This document shows, piece after piece, positions 22,764-35,355 of a stretch of 64,000 bases of DNA. A program made the translations under genes and the position numbers. This stretch comes from Sarocladium kiliense (lineage: Eukaryota; Ascomycota; Sordariomycetes; Hypocreales; Sarocladiaceae): the NCBI GenBank assembly GCA_030734395.1, contig JAUZTG010000029.1, positions 6,138,001 through 6,202,000 on the forward strand. Direction: 5' to 3'. The first letter of the stretch is position 1. Each line of letters begins with the position of its first letter. The notes under the pieces were generated by a model, which worked only from the letters and a program-made list of their open reading frames with translations, ran no database searches and was not told the origin of the DNA.

Positions 22764-22909
22764 AAAGCATCTAAGAAGCAGGAATATATGATAATTCGCT
22801 CCCATTAAGAAGATTACAGTGTAGACAAGGGCACTACGTATGTGACGCTTCATTCTGTGTACAATGAATGACATGGATCTATAGCATGTGGTCTGAATCT
22901 GCCGAAAGC

Positions 22910-24686
22910 CTATATCAACCCTGAGTAGTAATTCGAGTTCGGAATAGGAGCTCTGTCGAGCTTGAAGTGACCAGGCTGCAGCTTCTCAAACACCTTGGTC
23001 GGGTCAACAGCGGCCTGGATCTTCTTCAACCTAGCTACATTGTCCTTCCCGTAGCTAGGGATGGCCCTCTGGAACTCAGCAGCGTAGTTCATGTACAAAT
23101 ACTCGCTCTCCAGACCACGCTTCTTCGCCTCATCCATGATGCGAGTGAAGACACGGGTGATGAACTCGAATCGCTGATCATCGTCGGCCGGCGTCTCCCA
23201 CCACGTACCGATGTGGAAGAGATATAGAGGACCGTCCTTGATGCCGAGAGGGTTTCCGCCGTTCTTCCGCATGGCATTGATCTGGCCCTGAGTAATGCCC
23301 TGCATGACCAGGGACGGGTTGGTTAGCCCAGGGTCCGACACTGGTGGCTGCTCTTCGTAATAAATCCTTCGTGCAAGCTTCGCCATCTCGGCGTCTGCCT
23401 TGACGGTGATGCAAGCGTATACGTCACGGAAGCCGTAGGGGTTGGCAGTGTCCAGCTCCAGACCCCAATCGTAGATGTTGCGGTTCCGTGTGTCATCAAT
23501 CACGGGAGTCAGGGCATTGAACTTGTCAAAGATGGCAGCATTGCCACCATCAGGCTTGGCATAGGAAAGCTGAGCACCAGCAAGATTCTGACCGCCAAGT
23601 TGCGTCCATGCGACAAGCAAGCTGGCGTTTGGGTCTGTGGGCGAGTTCGCGACTGCATCGGCGAATGCTTCTGCAACAGCATCACCATCTGGGTCAACTG
23701 TGTACAGCTTGACACCTCCCCAGATGTTTCCGCCTGGCAAGGGGTGAGCCTCGAAGTTGAAGGCGGTGACGATACCGAAGTTGTTGCCGCCTCCACGCAG
23801 TGCCCAGTAAAGGTCAGGGAAGGACTTGGCTGATGCAGTGACAATTAATCCTGTGGCAGTAACAACCTCATACGAAATGACATTGTCGCAAGCCCAGCCG
23901 TACAAGTTGGCAAAGTACGAAATGCCACCTGAAGTTTGTATCAGTAAGCTTGTAGCATGGGGCATATTTAGAACAGATCGACTTACCTCCCAATGTCAAG
24001 CCGCCCGTGCCAACAACAGAGACACGACCGCCGGTCACAGTCACGTCTTGCTTATTCAGTACAGAGTAAACTTGGCCCCAGTTGTTACCAGGCTGGATGA
24101 GAACAGACTTCTTATCTTTTGAGAGCTGAACCTTCTTCAGCTTCTCGAGAGACACCGTGATGCCGTTCGGCACATTAGATGCACCCTTCATAGCAGCGTG
24201 GCCACCACTCTTGACCGCGAACGGGCATTGTGTCAGTCTGGACAGGAGCACCACAATGGAGACATCTGTATTAACCGAAGGCAGGAAGATGCAGGCGGGA
24301 TCGACGTCAGCTTGTTGCAGGGACCAATAGCCATCTGTGAAGGCTGAATAGGCAGGGTTCTTGCTGGTTAGAATGGCCTTGCTGCCGAAGATAAGGGAGA
24401 GGCTTGAGCACTGTAGGTGTGTCAGTATTCACGATGCATCGAAAAGTTGGCTATAAGAGCCAAGAATGAAGCACAATAAGGAACAACTCACTGCAGCAAC
24501 ACATGAGGCGTCCGCAGATCGCTTGGCTTCCGATGCAGGAGGAGGCAACTGAGTGGGCTCAACTCCTTGGTCCAGCAGAGCCTGAGTTACATTGAAACCC
24601 TTTGCCTCAAACGCAGGAGAGCCGTTCTGGGCAACAGCACCGACAGCAAGGTGCCCGAGTAAGCCCAATACGATGGATGCACGCAT
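22910..24686 (-). CDS. Secreted FAD-linked oxidoreductase, berberine-bridge-enzyme type (545 aa)
   Basis: Three exons on the minus strand: 24686-24492, 24410-23987 and 23928-22910, in phase. A signal peptide (MRASIVLGLLGHLAVGAVAQ) leads to an FAD_binding_4 domain and a C-terminal BBE domain (NYYSGLI end). Both residues used for bicovalent flavin attachment are visible: His136 in SGGHAAMKG and Cys220 in YGWACDNVISYEVV. The FAD loop SFPDLYWALRGGGNNFGIVT is intact. Such enzymes oxidise sugars, alcohols or pathway intermediates in secondary metabolism. The substrate cannot be read from sequence. It is convergent with the lipase, 146 bp between stops. Confidence 0.95.
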
Positions 24687-26091
24687 TGTCGGATCTTATC
24701 CCCTATACCGTCTCGTGGGGGGTTGCTTCGACAAGAAAGAAGGTCGGCGGGTCTTCCAAAGGATCGAGGCACAGAAACTCTGGCACCTTTTTCGAAACGG
24801 AATCGGACCTGCAGAAGTATAAAGGAACAACGGATGCAACCCTGTCACTGGAAGGCGAAATGAGGGGTGCCAGGGCCCTGCATCATGGTGTGGTGGTTAT
24901 GCTTGGAAGAGACCGGGGGTCGCACATAGAAGTGAATGAGAGAGTCGATGATGACCGGGAATTGACCGAGTCTATCGCAGAAGAGGGAGTGGTGGCGAGA
25001 AGAAAGGGATTGCATTCAGGGATACGGAGTAGCTAGCCAGCTGTTCATCGCCATTGTTGTAGTCTTTCCATGCGAACGCGCACTTTCATCAACGACAAGC
25101 CTCCGCTACCCTGGTTCTCAGCACGGGCTGAAAGGACCGATCGTGATCCTCAAGGCCATCATGACCCATTGATCACCCGAACCGTCAATCAGTGCGGATC
25201 AACTACAAGGGTTGCCCCGTAAGTAGTGCAAGTAGGTTCGGACCGTCTGCTCCATAACTGACTATATTGACAAAGTCGACTTATACGATGTATCAACTTC
25301 AAATGCCGACCGGGAATTGAGTTTCCTGTGAACCAACAGCTCGTGGCATGTTCTTTTTCCTTCGCTCGCGAAAGCGTGAGCACGCCGAGCAAACTATCGA
25401 ACCAGGATGGTTGCTGCGCAAATTACAAGGATACTTCCAAGATTCACTCTAAGCGAGGCATTCTTCAACGCGGGGGGGTTGCCGATGTAGCGCCTGGTAG
25501 GATTCGCAACCATTACATGCGCCACTTCTTAACAAGTTGACAGTAACCACACTTCTTCCCCGGGGACGGGGAGGCACAGCCGGATCCCGGTCAAGTTCTG
25601 TATCCTGTCAGAATGCTTGTGGCTCTCGGGAATACGACCGACCCGAATGACCGGAACAGAGGCTTAAATGCGCAGACACACATGGGGACGCCAATGGTTG
25701 TCGTTGTTTGAGGGAATAGCCCGCTGGAACAAAGACATGCTGGCTATTAGTATTCATGCTGACGGCCGGCTGAGCCGGCGTGTGTAGGAACCAGTGAAGA
25801 AAATGCCTGCCTAGAGCTGACCACCCCTGGTTTAAGCTTCCTGCATGTGCTTCCCTGTCTCATCAGGATCATGTAGCGGTTGCAACCCCCTAGTATTCGG
25901 AGGGATGGGGGGTTCATTGATAGGGGCGAACCAGAAGTATTGTCTGGGCTGCCAGTCTAGTCCGTGAAGACTTCGTTCTGCGTGTTCCTATTTCGTGATT
26001 ATCAACCTACCATGATCCCTCGACATTGACAAGTCGCAATCGCGACCACAGCGATCATTGTGCAAACTCCCCTTGCGACAGTTCCGATAAA
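24687..26091. other. Intergenic region, 1.4 kb
   Basis: Divergent spacer between the BBE-type oxidase (leftward) and the Pth11-like gene (rightward). A plus-strand frame of about 140 codons at 24,602-25,036 overlaps the oxidase 5' end and looks accidental. No RNA gene or clear repeat. Confidence 0.5.
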
Positions 26092-27439
26092 ATGTCTGAA
26101 CCAGTCCTAGCTGGGCCAGAGGTCATCGACCTGACCGCGTTGCAGGCGACAGGCATCGCGATGATCATCTTGGCCTCAGCAGCGTTCGGCGCACGAGTCT
26201 ATCTCGGGATCATCAAGAAACGCGTCTTCGCCTGGGAAGACGGTTGGCTCATCGCTGCCTATGTCTTCTTCCTCGCCACTTCGATTATGTACCTGTACCT
26301 GGCGCCATTCATCTTCAAGTTGCAGCATCTCGGCGAGGGCAGGATAGCACCGTACCCGACCTTCCTGGATGACGTCCTCCTCTGTCGCTCGGTCTTCTTC
26401 TTTACAACGATCGGGTTGAGTGCTTGTCTGTACTCTGTCAAGGCATCACTTTTGAGTCTTTACAAGAAGCTTTTGCAAGGCGGAGCCCTGCTCTTCGTCG
26501 TCTTGTGGTGGATCGTGGTTGCGATTTGCATCCTGGTATGATCACAACATCAAGTACGGCATATTTTTCAGTCTTGCTAAGTCCCTGGAATAGAGCTTCG
26601 TCGCCACAATCACAGCCGGCATCATGTCTTGTGAGACGCCAGGAGCTTGGTTCACGGCAGACCAGTGCGATGCTTCCTCGCCGCGGAACGCCCGGGCAAC
26701 GTATATCTCGCTCTTCCTGGGTACTGCCTGCGACATCTTCACTAATCTGCTGAGTATGTCATCATTACTACCACTGAAACTTCTTGGATGACAAGAATCT
26801 TGCTGATCAGCCGTTCAGTCATGTTCTTACCCCTGGCTTTGATCCGCAATTTGCAAATGCACTGGAAGCGGAAGCTCACAGTCGCCACCCTCTTTGGACT
26901 TGGTTGGGTGTGCATTGCAACAGCGACAATCAGGGCTGCATATCTCGGATCTGATGTTGCGCACCGAGTTGCGGGGGGTTCTAGCTTCAAAGTGCCTTCA
27001 CCTCCGTGGCTTGCACTCTGGGCAATGGTCGAAGCGGCCGTCGGTACGTTCAAGGATCAGCTCTCCCAATCCTGCCCCCGTCATCACGAAGGTACACTTA
27101 TCTCTAACACGCATGCTGGGTCTAGCCATCATCATCGCCTGCGGGCCGGGCCTTTACCGCGAGATCAAAGTCATCTCGAGTACTCGAAGAGGTTACGATG
27201 ACAACAGCTACCAGCACCGATCCGATACTGGACCTTACTTCAAGGGCCGCAGTGGTCGCTCGGGCCGGAGTGCGCAAAATACTGATGCCGACATTAACCT
27301 GGGCGATTATCCACGAGCTACGACGCGCATATTGAACGAGAGTAGCAGTCAAGAGGAATTAGTAGAACCTGGCAAAGGGGACAAGATCATGGTAACTCGG
27401 TCGGTTTTGGTCAGCCAGAATAGCAAAGAAAGCTCCTAG
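26092..27439 (+). CDS. Pth11-like / fungal rhodopsin-domain integral membrane protein (380 aa)
   Basis: Seven-helix plasma-membrane protein of the fungal rhodopsin-like family that includes putative receptors. Exons 26092-26535, 26594-26753, 26819-27043 and 27126-27439, all in phase. Hydrophobic segments occur around 16-35, 50-70, 95-115, 125-148, 180-200, 215-235 and 255-275. Family marks: FAWEDGWLIAAYVFF after helix 1, the paired cysteines in CETPGAWFTADQC in an outer loop, and a long polar C-tail (about 285-380) rich in Ser, Arg and Asp that should face the cytoplasm. There is no CFEM domain. An ATG at about 26,011 in another frame stops after five codons, which supports 26092 as the start. 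The ligand is unknown. Confidence 0.88.
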
Positions 27440-28387
27440 ACGTGTGTGGCAAACTTACAATGCCCGATTGAGTTCTTCAAGGTTTTAGACATGGTTGTGT
27501 GAATAGAATATCACGACAGGCTGGCTGATGGCAACATAGACTGGATGAATAATGACACATTTCTGGATCGACATCATCATCGCTGTCACTGTCTCCACCG
27601 AATCCGCAGACAGTCATGACGAGCATTGTCTATTCCGATAATTTTGTCCTGAGCCGATGGAGGCTTCACTACAGAGTTCCATGCGTCTTCTTGCTCCTGG
27701 CTTACGCAGTCGACCAAGATCTGTTACACATCAAGAGGGATGCTTTGCTTGTCAGACCTAGGTTGATTCCGAGCTAAGTTATGAACTAAGTCTCATAAGA
27801 GACCCTGTCATAGTCTCGCAAAGTGTGGCGACGCAGAAGGACTTGTCGCTTGCTTGAGTGCAATCCTTTCTAGCGCCCAGAGTCAAACCTCTGTGGGACA
27901 GTGAATTCATTGAGGACGACCGGTCGTAAATCTGAAGTAGACTTGGTGAGAGTCTACAATTAAGGCACGTGCTCCTTCTCTTGAACTTTGGGGGTGCTTT
28001 GTGTACACTGCGCTTCCCGATGCTCTCGACGTTGAGTTCGATAGTGATAGCACGACCATACATTGGTTTATGTAATTGACTGAATTAATGTATTCTTGCG
28101 GTGTCGCGAAGAGCAGAAGCTGATTGTTTACCGCCTGATGCTTGCTCCTTAGCTTCACGTAAGTTTATCATGCCGAACTATCTAGTCTAGCATCAAAGTG
28201 GGCATAGTTCGTGAGCGCATCTCGTGAAAGAGCTCGGCTCGGGTGCTCCACGCAAAAGTTACCCCTCGTTCCCGAAGCTGTTGGATAAGTATTTAATAGC
28301 TACGGAAGTGCTTTGCGGATTGTCACATAGCCAGACCGTGTAATCAACACTGGCTACGTAAGCGACCTACCGTGGGAAGACTGGAGC
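27440..28387. other. Intergenic region, 950 bp
   Basis: Holds the 3' flank of the Pth11-like gene and the promoter of the SnoaL-like gene. No conserved frame or RNA gene recognised. Confidence 0.5.
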
Positions 28388-29011
28388 ATGTTCGCCTCTT
28401 ACCTGGCCCTGAGCGCACTGCTCCTGTGCATGCAAACAGCAACAGCAGAAAGCTCATTCCGAGTCGTTGACATTGCTGGCATTAACACCAGCAACGTGAC
28501 TGTCTGGGACTGCCCTCCAACCACCAGTCCAGACGCTAGCCAATCCCTGCTTCAAACAGCTATGAACGATTTCGCGTACACATTCTATACGGAAAAGAAT
28601 GTGAAACGCGCCTTTGATCGCTACGTGGCAAGCAATTATGTCCAGCACAACCCGAACATGCCTGATGGTAGGGACGAAGCTATCAAGATCCTCTCCCCCT
28701 TGTTCAAAACGAAGGGAAATACTTTTGAGGTAAGTTGCCCATGGCGACTTACATGATTGCGGCAGTCGGCAGAAGCGAACTTACTTCCCATCTTCCATAT
28801 AACATAGCACAGCTAACAAAAGTTGTTCCAGATTGCCAGAGTCATGGTAGGGCCGGAGTACACGACAATTCACATTAAGGCGGGGGGAGCTGACGGATCT
28901 TGGACAAATGTCTTTGATGTCTATAAGACGAAGGGAACTTGTGTGGTTGAACACTGGGACTGTCTGCAGGCAATGGACAACAAGACCGTATCCTCTCATC
29001 CCTACTTCTAG
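28388..29011 (+). CDS. Secreted SnoaL-like (NTF2-fold) protein, 173 aa
   Basis: Exons 28388-28729 and 28832-29011 in phase. A signal peptide (MFASYLALSALLLCMQTATA) precedes a single NTF2-fold domain. The motif RYVASNYVQHNPNMPDGRDEAIKIL is the core of predicted SnoaL-like aldol-condensation/ester-cyclase proteins. The second exon gives the sheet strands YTTIHIKAGG and WTNVFDVYKTKGTCVVEHWDCLQ. The domain ends normally. Whether it is an enzyme or a binding protein cannot be said. The secretion signal is unusual for this family, whose bacterial members are mostly cytosolic, but secreted fungal members exist. Confidence 0.85.
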
Positions 29012-29586
29012 TTTCATACAAAGATTTACTAGGAAACATACAGTATGTCTCAATAGTTCATTATGAATTGCCTGCGATTTTTGTTATCGGTATAGATGTT
29101 GATGGAGCTGGTGTTAACCGAAAGGGTATCAGTACATTCGAAACAGCAAGAGCGGATTGGTGCCTCTGCGTGAGTTCCCAAGCGCCTTCATGAACACTCA
29201 AAACACAAGCCGACCAACTTCAGGGGCCTCCTTTCAGACCATCGCGGAAAGGAGGACACAGAAGAGCCCGACAGTGCCAAGCCTCAAAGTGTCTCAGTCC
29301 TACAGGCCGCTTGTGGCTGTTATCCTGAAGGTGACTGTTTGCGTTGCCGCCGACCGTTCATGCGGCCATGAAACTTTGATACGGGCTGTGCACATGCAGA
29401 CAGAACCAACAGACATTCCTTCTCCCCGCCCAACGAGGTCACATTACCTCGCCTGAGGGACATAAATTGGACCGGTGGGCTATCTTACTTCGACTGCTGT
29501 TGCCGTTCACCTTACCTCTTCGTTTTCTGCACTCTGCCGTGCGCCAATCTGCTCACAACTCAAGACCACCAAACCAGCTGTTTTCA
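29012..29586. other. Intergenic region, 575 bp
   Basis: Spacer and 5' flank of the P-loop GTPase gene. The frame of the next gene is open upstream to about 29,467 but has no ATG before 29587. Nothing else seen. Confidence 0.5.
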
Positions 29587-32500
29587 ATGGCCCCTTCAGC
29601 AGACATCCCAATCCCATCAATCGAGGGAGGGTTCGAGGGGCTTGCAGTCGCAAGCTCTCCGTCATCGGATAGTAGTTCCAGTCCTAATCAGCGTGTCTTG
29701 ACTCCGTCTTCCACGTTTGGCTCGGACTACGATGAAGGCCCGACCGCGACAGTGAGGGCTGAGTCCAGCACAATCGATACTACGTTGAGAGAAGGAATGT
29801 CTGGGATAGATCTCTCGTCGTCCGCACAAGGCAGGGAAACATCTCGCGTATCGCTCACCCCAGGACTCTATCAGTCTGGAGATCAAGGACGTGGTAGCCG
29901 TTCTGGCTCCCGTGTCACTGCTAGCCCACCCCACGATGTCGGCAGTGAAGAGCCACTATACAATGTAGCACAGATGCGCAAAGTTCAAGGCGCTGTCGCT
30001 GATGCGAAGGCGCTGATGGGGAGGATGGAGACCATACTGTGTCGGTCCGACATTGCCGGAGATGAAGCGTCTACACTGAACAGGCTCAAACGAGAAGCTG
30101 CCAGGCTGGCCGAATTCGCCATCCCAGAGTCAAGGACCGTCGGTCTTGTGGTAGATTCGGGTGTAGGCAAGTAGATTGAACCCGCCCTCGTGTGCTCGTC
30201 GATCTTGAGCCTTCCGAGCTAATGCTGTGTGCTAGGCAAGAGCAGTCTTCTCAACTCTCTTCTAGACATTAAGGGTCTCGCCCGGGCCGTAGGTCATAAT
30301 CATACAAACCGTGAGATTTAATACGTTTGTAACGTTTTCCTAGAGCAACAATTTGTTGGCGTGCACTTGCGTTGCGACAGAGTACCACTATCACCCGGAT
30401 CCCACCTTCGCCATCCAAGTTCACCTCCTTTCGATGTCGGAAGTCCGCGACCAGATCCAACCGCTGCTCAGTGACTATCGACAGTTTCATAATCATCGGG
30501 ATCAGATCGAATCTGCTGATCGTGAGTATTTCGAGAAGCAGGCGAGGGTCGCAGTGGATACCTTTCAGGCCATGTTCCGCAGCCGTCTCCGCCGCAACGA
30601 CTACTTACTCACAAGTGATGAGGACGAAATGTTGGCGACTATGATGAGCTGGGCTCAGGACTTGAGACCGAGTCAGATTAATTTGAACAGTACAGAACTT
30701 TCCCTCGAGCAGTGTTCAGAGTTGCTAGCAGAACTTTCATCAGACTCTGCATCTACGAATGCCCCTGTAGCGTGGCCATACATCAAGAAGATCGAGTAAG
30801 GAATTGTGCGATCTGTCCATTCTCGCGCACAACGACTAACTTCGCGCTTAGAGTATTCTGCAACGCTCATATCCTGAGCACAGGCCTAGTGTTGGCAGAC
30901 CTTCCTGGTAATTATCCTGTCCACATTCCACGTGTGTAACTGTTCACCCCACTGAACAACAAACAGGACTCCGTGATCGGAACACCGCAAGGAAATTAAT
31001 CGCAGTGAACTTCATGGTGCACTGCCATATGATCTTTGCTGTGTGCAGAATTGACCGAGCTATCACGGATGAGGGGCTTCGCGACGTGTTCGGACTCGCA
31101 AATGACGCCGGTCTGACGAACGTCGGCATAGTATGTACTCGATCTGAGGTATGGAGAATTATTTCACATGTCGAAAAGCGAAACAAAAGTTTGACATTCT
31201 TATGCAGGAGATCAAGCCCGATGAGATGCAACGAGATCCGGAATGGAGGGGCAAGCCCGCTAATAAGATTCGGAATCTCATGGATTCGATCCAAGCTGCA
31301 AAGAATGGTCACGCGAATATTGAAGAAGAACTCGAACAGTTTCGTGGCTTAGAAGAGTATGAGATGTTCCCAGACGGGCCTGAGGAACGCATCAGGCTGC
31401 TGCTTCGAAAAGATCGAACATCGTAAGGATCTCTGATATGCAAGCTATTGGGTACGAGCTGACGCACTAATCTCTATACATAGACAGCAGATAAATGCTC
31501 TGGAATCACAGTCAGTTCTATCCCCCAACACCTGTTCGGCGTCTTAAGATGTTTCTAAACATCTCTGATCAATGCTGCCTCGTAGACTTTCCAAATACAT
31601 CATTCGCACTCGCAACCGAAAGGCGATCAAGGGCCTTCGCCGAGTTCATGGGCCGCATCTCAGATCAAATGATGATATTGACATATTCTGTGTCAGCAAT
31701 ACCATTTATTGGTCCAATCGCTGGCGCCCAGCAGAGCAAGCCCGCCCCCATCTTGAACTCAGTGGGATACTCGCCATGAGGAGGCATTGTCTCTCCATCG
31801 TTGCCACTGCGCAAACTCGTGCTGCCAAGATGTATATCGAGAACGAAGTACAGAACGTCCTGTCTTCGATCGACTTGTGGGTTCAATCTGGTGCAAGGCA
31901 GAGTTCAGAAGAGAGGAGCGCAGCAATGCGATTGATGGTGGATGAAATTGAAGATGTCCTCCGGAGTGTGAGTACGAGCAATGTCTATAAGCTGCTTGAG
32001 TTTCCGCTGACAAGACACTGTAGAGCCTGCGCGATCGCAGAAGAAAAGTGAACCGTCTTGCCCCGAAGCTGAAGCAACGCTTTAGAGACAATATTTATGC
32101 GAGTATGCGCCCGTAACACTTGTCCGATGAAAGGAACGCAAGCTCAGGATGCTTCTTGCCTAACAGAGCCTCCTAGGACGAAGCTTGGCGCGCTGGAGTG
32201 AATCGTCACGAGAAGCTGCAGCTCAATGGTCAGGGGTGGGTAAACAGAACTTTGTCCCTGTGTCGTACTGACTAATGTTCCTGTTATGATAGTGGCATCA
32301 CTGTGAGTCTTCGATGCAATGTTACTTATTTGGCAACTCTCCGAATTTGAATCTGACATGGTCCTTGATGTTTAGCTACCTACTCAGCATTCTGTCGCAA
32401 CGAAGGAGACTACAGTACCCAGGCGGCCGGACGTCGCAATTGGAACGCTGAAGCAAGCACCTTGATGTTCTCAGAACTTGGAGATCCCTGGAATCAACTG

Positions 32501-33311
32501 GTCGAAGGTTTCCGAGTGATGCAGAATGACATTTTAGATGAGATTGCAGATGTTACAGGAGAGGCTACCACTAGGCTTGGTAAGTTACTGTGGAACGTTT
32601 CTCATGTTGAGAAGGCCGAAATGCTAAATGCTGCCTGTTCTCAATAGAAGGCATGGAGCCAATGGCAACGAACGCCGCTATTGACACATTGGGAACTGCA
32701 CTCGAAACTCGAGCAAACTTGCTGTCGGACTTGATTGAACGACGCTTAGATGTTCTCGAGTCAAACCTAGGGTCAGTGCAGTTCTCTAGATTGACGATCA
32801 AAGTCGATGCTTACGCATTATCCAGGACACTTCGCATCAGTGCCATGTCAACTATACCGACTTCACTGATCCGGCAGCAGATACGTCCATCTTACAGGAG
32901 TGCAACATTTGAACACGGTGTGTTGAACCAACTTAGCTTCACAGCAACCCCGCAGTGAAACCTCCAAGACTTTTTTCAAGACTGATAAGAGATCTGTCTC
33001 TAGGCAGTGGTAGTGATCAAAGGCGTAAGAATATCATCGAAAGAGGCTTCGGAGATCCGGATCTATACGATAGTGTGATGCGAGACTTCAAGGCCGCATT
33101 CTGGAGGGATGTGGATGCTTGCCAGGCAGAGATTGCGGCGACAATTCAAGCGTACTTCATCGATGTTGGGGAAGACCTTGACTTGGTCAGAGAAGAGAAT
33201 GTGGCGAGGGAAAGTGAACAGGACCCAGAGTTTAGGGAGTTGGTAGCGGAGACGGTACGCGAAGGATGGGAGGCTTTGGAGGCCATGAGGACAAAGGTTG
33301 CAGAGCAGTGA
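29587..33311 (+). CDS. Dynamin-like P-loop GTPase of the DUF7605 / SLIP-GC type (940 aa, 15 exons)
   Basis: Exons: 29587-30166, 30236-30288, 30344-30795, 30852-30907, 30967-31148, 31208-31422, 31484-31510, 31586-31967, 32024-32102, 32177-32235, 32293-32302, 32376-32579, 32648-32771, 32826-32917 and 33004-33311. The sum is 2,823 nt, in frame throughout. A Ser-rich N-terminal ~150 residues precedes the G domain. Walker A is VVDSGVGKSSLLNSLLD (about 188-204), where the usual first Gly is Val; G3 is LADLPGLRDRNTARK; the G4-like motif is CTRSE in place of T/SKxD. The downstream region (FCVSNTIYW, ELSGILAMRRHCLSIVA, WHHSTYSAFCRNEGDYSTQA) follows what I know of the large fungal DUF7605 family. Intron 1 is a perfect-consensus GC-AG intron, and exon 11 is only 10 nt. 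Function is unknown; the animal relative is nuclear GTPase SLIP-GC. Confidence 0.85.
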
Positions 33312-34747
33312 CAGATTGGCTTTGTTAAGAATAACGCATCCAGATTTGCCTTTTTATGACCATTGTCATCAAAGAAATATTGTGAGCAACAGAGAATGTG
33401 GTTTACAGGCTAAGCAGTTTCAGCGTGCACTTTACTACTATTGAGCGAAGTCAAGAGGATGATTGCAATGCGAGGATCAATTTGAAAGCACTCTTGAGTA
33501 GAATTGCAATTTCGAACACTTTTAGGAGAGAGGGACATCCGGCGATGAGGTAAGGGTCAACTCCACGCAAAGTTTACGGCGCAGATCTGACATGATCCTG
33601 TCCTCACTGTGGCTTCTCCGGCCAATTATGCGGATAGATATGACGCCACCTTCTCTCTCCTCGACTATATGTGAGAAGCTCTTGTATCTCTTGATTGAAC
33701 CTCACTTTGACGCGCTTGAACTTGTTGCTCAACAGTCACCGTCAGGACTTGAACGACGACGATAAGCGCTGGACAGTGGTCATCTCACTTTATACCGTGG
33801 CTAAACCGGGACCACAAGGGCGATGCAGTTTCACAATCTTACAGGAATCCGCTTGTTAAACGAAAATAGTCGCGTCTATTGCGCGTTTTAGTGTCATTAT
33901 GACGCCCTTTAGGATACATTCAGCCTCCTCAAAACGGCTCGGCCCTGCTGCGGCACTTGGCCCAGGTGAGATGCCCAGCCTTTTATCCCGCTGCGGGTTA
34001 AATTATTAGATTTCACACTCACGCGTTCGTTTGCTACTGATGGGGACGTGAAGCCCACCCAATTGGGGCACAGCACGGGATAGTGGAAAGAACAGGCTTA
34101 AGTCATCCCAGTCACGTTTCCGCCCCCAACGGCTCCATATGATCTAGATACTACCCCATTCCGTCGTACCACACACAGGATTTCGCAGGTGACAGCTCGG
34201 ATAACCCTAAGTCAGGTAACTACCGGCAATGCTTGGATCGAGGCGCAGATCTGGTACTGTTGGATGCTGACATATGCTTGCCTTCACTAAGCTTACTGAA
34301 TGTCTGGGCAGACTTGGTTCATCGACTAATATTGCGTTTGTCAGATCATGACTTCAGGCATGCCGTCTCCTAAACCGCTAACACAGCCGTCTCGAGGGCT
34401 TGAAGAGGGTCTGAAATGACGAAGATGTGGTTTGTGAAGGATCGATAGGATTCGTGCAGTCAAGAAACGGGCTGTGCTAACCTGTTCTGATCAGCTGCTT
34501 CTGACAGAATGTGATGGATCAGAGATCAACATTAACATCTACAAGACTCCAAAGAACCCTTTCCTACGGATTTGAAAGGTATAAAGAAGCAGGTCGTGGA
34601 CCCCGACAGTGACGGTATGAACCAGACTCAAAGCATCCACACATTCACCACTCACCACATATCACGACTACCAATAGAGACCCTCAGCTGCTGAGAAAGA
34701 ACAAAGTCCACCCTCCTCAATAGCAATTTCAACACCCTAACAACAAA
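33312..34747. other. Intergenic region, 1.4 kb, poor in open frames
   Basis: No frame of 60 codons or more on either strand until 34,729. TATAAAG at 34580-34586 lies about 160 bp before the next ATG. No RNA gene recognised. Confidence 0.5.
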
Positions 34748-35355
34748 ATGGTCAACTCATTTGCTATCTGGCTCGGCATGGCCAACTGGTATGATGGGGG
34801 TCTCGGTGGCGTGTCGACGGAGGCTCTGATTCCTATGAACACGGGCAATGGACAGACCGCGTGCGGTGCGGCACTCAACCGGATGATGCTCACAAACCCA
34901 GTTGACGGCAACCTGGCTGGCAACTTCTATTGCGACGGCTGCTCGGGTGGCAGTGCCTGGGACTGGATGGTTGAAACGCTGGATCTCGGCCGAGTCGAGC
35001 TGACCCCCGAGTCCGCTACTGTAACTGGCGATTTGGGTAAGTTCTTGTGTTGAGTATTAGAGTCGAGACACAATTAATTGACAACATATATAGTAATTGA
35101 ACGGTGGCCAAGTGACAACGACAATTACTGGGTTACTGATGATGCTGGGAAATGGCACGCTGTGTGCACCTGGCCAGACTCCGCTGAGTGGGAGAAGTGC
35201 TACGCTTCTGGTCCTGTTAGTGTGGTCAGATACCTGAACTGTAAGTCTCGATTCAAGCATGTGGAGAGGAGAGGAGAACCCGGGCATTAACATCAACAGG
35301 CGAGGCGGTTCCGGACCGTGGTGATGGCTATACTGAGGGCATTCAGTTCGCCTGA
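34748..35355 (+). CDS. Unknown small cysteine-containing protein (163 aa)
   Basis: Three exons, 34748-35036, 35094-35240 and 35300-35355, with good GTAAGT donors and exact phase. The product has six cysteines (including FYCDGCSGG, AVCTW, EKCYAS and RYLNCEAV) and many Trp/Tyr. I recognise no domain. It looks like a compact, disulphide-capable protein such as many secreted fungal proteins, but the predicted start (MVNSFAIWLGMANWYDGG) is not a signal peptide. Either it acts inside the cell, leaves by another route, or has a missed upstream exon. A TATAAAG box 160 bp upstream and a long leader suggest regulated expression. Confidence 0.7.
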
